Positions 60,640-64,000 of a stretch of 64,000 nt of DNA are shown here, in pieces. Source of the DNA: Streptomyces durmitorensis (GTDB lineage Bacteria; Actinomycetota; Actinomycetes; Streptomycetales; Streptomycetaceae); contig NZ_CP097289.1 in NCBI RefSeq assembly GCF_023498005.1, forward strand, positions 6,138,001-6,202,000, given 5' to 3'. Under the pieces are notes generated by a model. That model was given only the letters and a program-made list of their open reading frames with translations. It searched no databases and was not told the DNA's origin. How positions within the stretch are numbered: position 1 is the first letter of the stretch; each line of letters begins with the position of its first letter. A program made the position numbers and the translations under genes.

Positions 60640-61902
60640 TCAAGCCGAGGACTTGGCCCGCTCCCGAGCCAACGCCGCGGCATCCCGCTTGAACGCCCAC
60701 TCCATCTTCGGCTCCATGGCGAAGCGGAACATCCGCTGCACCGGAGGCGTACAGAGGAGCGTCACCACAGCCGCGGCCACCAGTGACACGAGCACCTCGC
60801 CGGAAGGCGTGTGCATCCACGCGTAGTCGTCGAACCAGCCCCAGAAACGCGAGCCCTTGGCGAGGAAGCCGTGCAGCAGGTAGCCGTACAGCGTGCCCGC
60901 GCCGAGCACCGTGAACCACATCTTCCGGCGCGGAACCCACGCGAAGAAGCACGCGGTCAGGATCGCCGAGCAGCCGAACAGCGCCAGCGTCATCACGACA
61001 CCGGCCCACCACGGCGCACCCAACTCCTGGGCGCTGTCCCGGCGGTAGAACCATGCCGAGGTCATCCGCGGTCCCGCCCAGTACGCGAGGAGCAGTGCGC
61101 TCGCGAAGATCGGGATGGAGAGCAGCCGCACCTCGCGGCGCCGCACCAGCTGGAAGTACTCGGGCTTCATGATCAGGCCGAGCACGAAGAAGGGCAGGAA
61201 CTGCAGCACCCGCTGCAGATCGAGATCGTCACCGATGTCCGGAGAGATCGTGGCGAGCACGGCGATGGCGAGCGCGAGCGGCAGCGGCCAGCGCACCAGC
61301 TTCCACAGCGGGGTCGTCAGACGCCAGACGAAGAGCGCGACCAGGAACCAGGTGAGGTACCAGGGGTCGAGCAGACTGATCGGCTGCGTCGGGTCGTCGT
61401 CCGCGTAGCGCTTGAAGATGGTGTACGCGACTTCGAAGATGACGTACGGCACGGCGACGCCGGTCACCAGGCGCTTGAGCCGGTCTGACCGCATGTCGAA
61501 GCTGCGTGAGAAATAGCCGGAGATGAGGATGAACGCCGGCATGTGGAAGGTGTAGACGGTCATGTACAGCGCCTCTGCGGCGCGACTGCCGTCGGTCAAC
61601 GGCTCCCAGGCGTGCGCCATCGCGACCAGGACGATCGCCAGGTACTTGGCGTTGTCGAAGAAGGAGTCGCGCTGCTTGGTGGGTTGACCCGTGGAGACGG
61701 GTCTGTCCGAGGAACCGGTGTGGCCCGTGGAGCCTGAGTGGCCCGTCGAGCCGGGTCGAGCGGTGGTGCCGGCCGGGGCGTGGGGAACGGTCGCGGCCAT
61801 GGTGGACTGGGGGGCGCGGGGGCCAGGTACTCCGTCCGCCGGCACATGTGCCGGGGGGAGCGGCGCCCGGTGGCGGCCGTGCGGGTGAACCGAGTTCGTC
61901 AC
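60640..61902 (-). CDS. Membrane acyltransferase (acyltransferase 3 family)
   Basis: About 420 aa. DSFFDNAKYLAIVLVAMAHA begins the family domain, with ten or more helices (LDPWYLTWFLVALFVWRLTT, FFVLGLIMKPEYF, LGAGTLYGYLLHGFLAKGSR). It O-acylates a surface glycan, lipid or small molecule. The N-terminal 90 residues are low-complexity Gly/Ser/Thr/Pro with repeated STGHSG-like units encoded by short tandem repeats (about 61690-61770). The start is a GTG with GGGAGG upstream; an in-frame codon five residues earlier is less well placed. Confidence 0.88.
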   Translation of the reverse strand: MTNSVHPHGRHRAPLPPAHVPADGVPGPRAPQSTMAATVPHAPAGTTARPGSTGHSGSTGHTGSSDRPVSTGQPTKQRDSFFDNAKYLAIVLVAMAHAWEPLTDGSRAAEALYMTVYTFHMPAFILISGYFSRSFDMRSDRLKRLVTGVAVPYVIFEVAYTIFKRYADDDPTQPISLLDPWYLTWFLVALFVWRLTTPLWKLVRWPLPLALAIAVLATISPDIGDDLDLQRVLQFLPFFVLGLIMKPEYFQLVRRREVRLLSIPIFASALLLAYWAGPRMTSAWFYRRDSAQELGAPWWAGVVMTLALFGCSAILTACFFAWVPRRKMWFTVLGAGTLYGYLLHGFLAKGSRFWGWFDDYAWMHTPSGEVLVSLVAAAVVTLLCTPPVQRMFRFAMEPKMEWAFKRDAAALARERAKSSA

Positions 61903-62523
61903 AGGCCCTCCCACCAAGAGCTCGGTGAGACGATCCGGGACCGCACTGCGCTTGCGGGGATGGTGGCAGCGTGGAACATCTGAGGCACCCTAGCGTCGCT
62001 TGCGTGTATTCGTAAAACCCTCAACTCGGCTGTCAGCTCAATCACAGACGGTTCGTGGCTATTGGGGTCCGAGTACCCAGGAATCACGGAAGTCGACATG
62101 GAGATTCACCTCCTGTCACCTCGTATTACAGGGGGTTGGATGTCCTTTACGTCACAACTCATCCCCCTTAAACGGCGCATAACGCCTGCGGGCGACTCTG
62201 GTGAAATGTCCGATTGATCGGCCCTTTGTGGCGCCGGTGATGTGTGTCCGGCAACAATTCGAATTTCTGGCGAACGAGTTGTGTGGCGATGGAAACGATC
62301 AAGCCGAATTAGTGGCCGTGCGCGGGCTTCGAATTGCCGTGCGGGAGCGCGGTGTTCATGTGCCCCAAGGGCGACCCCGTGTGCCGGACCCGTGCCGGAC
62401 GCGTGCGGCGGTGGCCGACGATGTGTCACCGGCCGCATACAGAAGGCGCGTTGGTGGCACGATGGTCCTGGCGGGGGTGTGCGGGGTCGTACCCCCCGGG
62501 CCGGGGAGAGACCGACCTAGGGT
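61903..62523. other. 621-bp intergenic region, no gene seen
   Basis: Divergent region between the acyltransferase and a small membrane protein. The part 62000-62340 is clearly less GC-rich than the rest of the window, as expected for promoters. I found no RNA gene, repeat or credible coding frame; the short frames lack ribosome sites and normal codon bias. Confidence 0.55.
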
Positions 62524-62727
62524 GTGATCAGTGTGGCCATTTCGCTGTCAGTGGTGTTGCTGTTGGCGATCATCCTCATCGTGCTGATCCGCGGGGGATC
62601 GATCAAAGCGGGGCCCGCGGTCGTCGCGGTGCTCTTCGGGTTCTTCCTCGCCTCAACCGGAATGGCACCCTCCATAAACCGCTTCCTCAATGAAGTGGCC
62701 GAGACGATCAACTCGATCAGCTTCTGA
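62524..62727 (+). CDS. Small membrane protein, unknown function
   Basis: 67 aa from a GTG (an alternative GTG three codons in). Two membrane helices: VAISLSVVLLLAIILIVLIR and AGPAVVAVLFGFFLASTGM, then an amphipathic tail PSINRFLNEVAETINSISF. I know no function for it. Followed by a strong terminator. Confidence 0.7.
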   Translation: MISVAISLSVVLLLAIILIVLIRGGSIKAGPAVVAVLFGFFLASTGMAPSINRFLNEVAETINSISF

Positions 62728-62822
62728 CCGGCGTACGCGGTCCGCTCGGCCGAGGCCCGGACCCGGCGTCCGCGGTCCGCTCCGCCCGGCGGTCCGACCC
62801 CCGGAGACCCGAACGCAGAAAA

Positions 62823-62858
62823 GCCTCCGGCCCGGTTCCGAGGAACCGGGCCGGAGGC
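62823..62858. terminator. Strong terminator between the small membrane gene and tRNA-Gly
   Basis: GCCTCCGGCCCGGTTCC (62823-62839) pairs perfectly over 17 bp with GGAACCGGGCCGGAGGC (62842-62858). It is preceded by AAAA on the + strand (TTTT on the minus strand), fitting termination of the leftward tRNA-Gly. Confidence 0.85.
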
Positions 62859-62863
62859 CACCG

Positions 62864-62934
62864 AGCGGGTGACGGGAATCGAACCCGCGTAGCTAGTTTG
62901 GAAGACTAGGGCTCTACCATTGAGCTACACCCGC
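62864..62934 (-). tRNA. tRNA-Gly (anticodon TCC)
   Basis: 71 nt cloverleaf on the minus strand. Acceptor GCGGGTG/CACCCGC, D-arm with AGCTCAATGGTAGAGC, anticodon arm CTAGT-CTTCCAA-ACTAG (TCC), and T-arm GCGGG-TTCGATT-CCCGT. CCA is not encoded. Confidence 0.95.
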
Positions 62935-63084
62935 ATGCTTCGCACCACAGGACATCGCTGGTCAGCGACTGCGGCACGGCAAGCATCGTAGCGGGTCGGA
63001 GCCCCTCGCCGCACACCCCGTACGTACTCGCGATTAAGCGGGCGTCGCACTGCCTGCGGGCATGTACCCTACGTCTCGCACCGA

Positions 63085-63161
63085 CGGGGTGTGGCGCAGC
63101 TTGGTAGCGCGTCCGCTTTGGGAGCGGAAGGCCGTGGGTTCAAATCCCGCCACCCCGACCA
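63085..63161 (+). tRNA. tRNA-Pro (anticodon TGG)
   Basis: 74-nt cloverleaf plus encoded CCA. Acceptor CGGGGTG/CACCCCG, D-arm GGCGCAGCTTGGTAGCGC, anticodon arm TCCGC-TTTGGGA-GCGGA (TGG), and T-arm with GGTTCAAATCC. It lies 139 bp before tig. Confidence 0.95.
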
Positions 63162-63299
63162 GCAGGATCTCTTCCAGGATCTCCTTCACAAGATCGCATT
63201 GTGGGTCGGCTCCCGCTTGCCGTTACTATGCAAGCTGTGTGCCCGTGTGTCTCTGAGCCGGGCTCAATCCCAAGAAGTCAGCCCCAAGGAGACCGAACC

Positions 63300-64000
63300 G
63301 TGAAGAGCGCCGTGGAGACCCTGAACCCGACCCGGGTTCGGCTCACTGTTGAGGTGCCCTTCGAGGAGCTCAAGGACAGCCTCGACGCGGCCTACAAGAA
63401 GATCAACCAGCAGGTCACGGTGAAGGGCTTCCGCAAGGGCAAGATCCCGGCCCGAGTCATCGACCAGCGGTTCGGCCGCGGCGCCGTCCTCGAAGAGGCC
63501 GTCAACGACGCGCTCCCGAAGTTCTACACCGAGGCCGTGAACGAGGCCGAGCTCAACGTCCTGGGCCAGCCCGAGGTGGACATCACCGAGCTGAAGGACA
63601 ACGAGACCCTCAACTTCACCGCTGAGGTCGACATCCGTCCCGCGATCGAGATCCCGGACTACTCCGGCATCGAGGTCGAGGTGGACGCGGTCGAGGTCAG
63701 CGATGAGGACGTCGAGAAGGCCGTCGAGGAGCTCCGTGAGCGCTTCGCGTCCACCTCGCCGGTCGAGCGTGCCGCCGAGGACGGCGACGTCGTGACGATC
63801 GACCTGGAGGCCAAGGTCGACGGCGAGGTCCTGGAGGACGGCGTCGCGTCCGGCGTCTCCTACACGATCGGCTCCGGCGAGCTCCTCGAGGGCATCGACG
63901 AGGCCGTCAAGGGCCTGGAGGCCGGTGGCGAGGCCACCTTCACCTCCGAGCTCAAGGGCGGCTCCGCCGCGGGCAAGGAGTCCGAGGTGACCGTCAAGGT
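63300..64000 (+). CDS. tig: Trigger factor, N-terminal part (window edge)
   Basis: Ribosome-bound chaperone and prolyl isomerase. The first 233 codons are seen. The ribosome-binding domain is present with [19 protein letters not shown] (the trigger-factor signature that contacts the ribosomal tunnel exit), then the start of the FKBP-type domain ([20 protein letters not shown]). GTG start with AAGGAG eight bases upstream. In Streptomyces clp genes usually follow, outside this window. Confidence 0.97.
   Translation, partial: MKSAVETLNPTRVRLTVEVPFEELKDSLDAAYKKINQQVTVKGFRKGKIPARVIDQRFGRGAVLEEAVNDALPKFYTEAVNEAELNVLGQPEVDITELKDNETLNFTAEVDIRPAIEIPDYSGIEVEVDAVEVSDEDVEKAVEELRERFASTSPVERAAEDGDVVTIDLEAKVDGEVLEDGVASGVSYTIGSGELLEGIDEAVKGLEAGGEATFTSELKGGSAAGKESEVTVK

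Noticed and set aside
62864..63161. Integrated element at the tRNA genes
   Set aside because: No integrase or duplicated tRNA 3' end in the window; flanking genes are core.

Overview
The window is a high-GC actinobacterial chromosome segment, almost certainly Streptomyces. Supporting evidence: very high GC with third-position bias, many GTG starts, actinobacterial families (HNH protein, one-cysteine mycothiol-type DsbA-like protein, CGNR protein, Eis-like acetyltransferase, Glu-type RpiB) and a Nur-like box at an iron superoxide dismutase gene. The gene set looks like conserved core chromosome: no prophage, conjugative element, CRISPR array or biosynthetic cluster is visible.

Layout. 1-3.0 kb: a sugar ABC operon (ROK regulator, binding lipoprotein, permease running off the left edge) read leftward. 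3.3-13.3 kb: a membrane Ser/Thr kinase, an MscS channel, an HNH endonuclease, a secreted GH84-type glycosidase, an unrecognised 78-aa repeat protein directly abutting malQ, and a small membrane protein. 13.4-17.8 kb: a TetR/FAD-monooxygenase divergon with an operator array, a DMT exporter and a LysR regulator. 17.8-18.5 kb: a gene-free block of repeats. 18.5-28.0 kb: aminopeptidase N, an FAD monooxygenase, DUF1203, a LysR/MFS divergon, asd, and an ECF sigma factor with a membrane partner. 28-37.4 kb: a subtilase, a CGNR/VOC divergon, a PNPOx-like protein, NUDIX, a Tat-exported metallophosphoesterase and a serine hydrolase. 37.5-43.1 kb: an endonuclease-fold protein, a second aminopeptidase N, a DsbA-family nitroreductase-like protein, a zinc-ribbon protein and sodF. 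43.3-51.2 kb: three paralogous amino-acid permeases, bioY, a BBE-type FAD oxidase and a second Ser/Thr kinase. 51.3-64 kb: rpiB, Nei-type glycosylase, Eis-like acetyltransferase, SpoIIE-type phosphatase, Kef-type antiporter, a MacB-like ABC pair, an HD hydrolase, an acyltransferase, two tRNAs and the start of tig.

The strongest unexplained signal is a dispersed repeat of about 45 bp, seen nine times. Every copy carries four G3 tracts separated by single bases (a canonical G-quadruplex motif). Eight of the nine also keep a short GC hairpin beside it, whose two arms change together between loci. Seven copies form two opposed arrays between convergent genes at 17.85-18.40 kb, one lies between genes at 32.7 kb, and one is inserted in frame inside malQ. 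Relative to the gene upstream of it, every intergenic copy is read hairpin first and then C-rich tract, placing the G-quadruplex on the template strand. Other leads: a probable ATC start codon behind an ideal Shine-Dalgarno in the antiporter gene, a Gln replacing the first catalytic Asp in the GH84 protein, the small repeat protein ahead of malQ, and operator arrays at three divergons.
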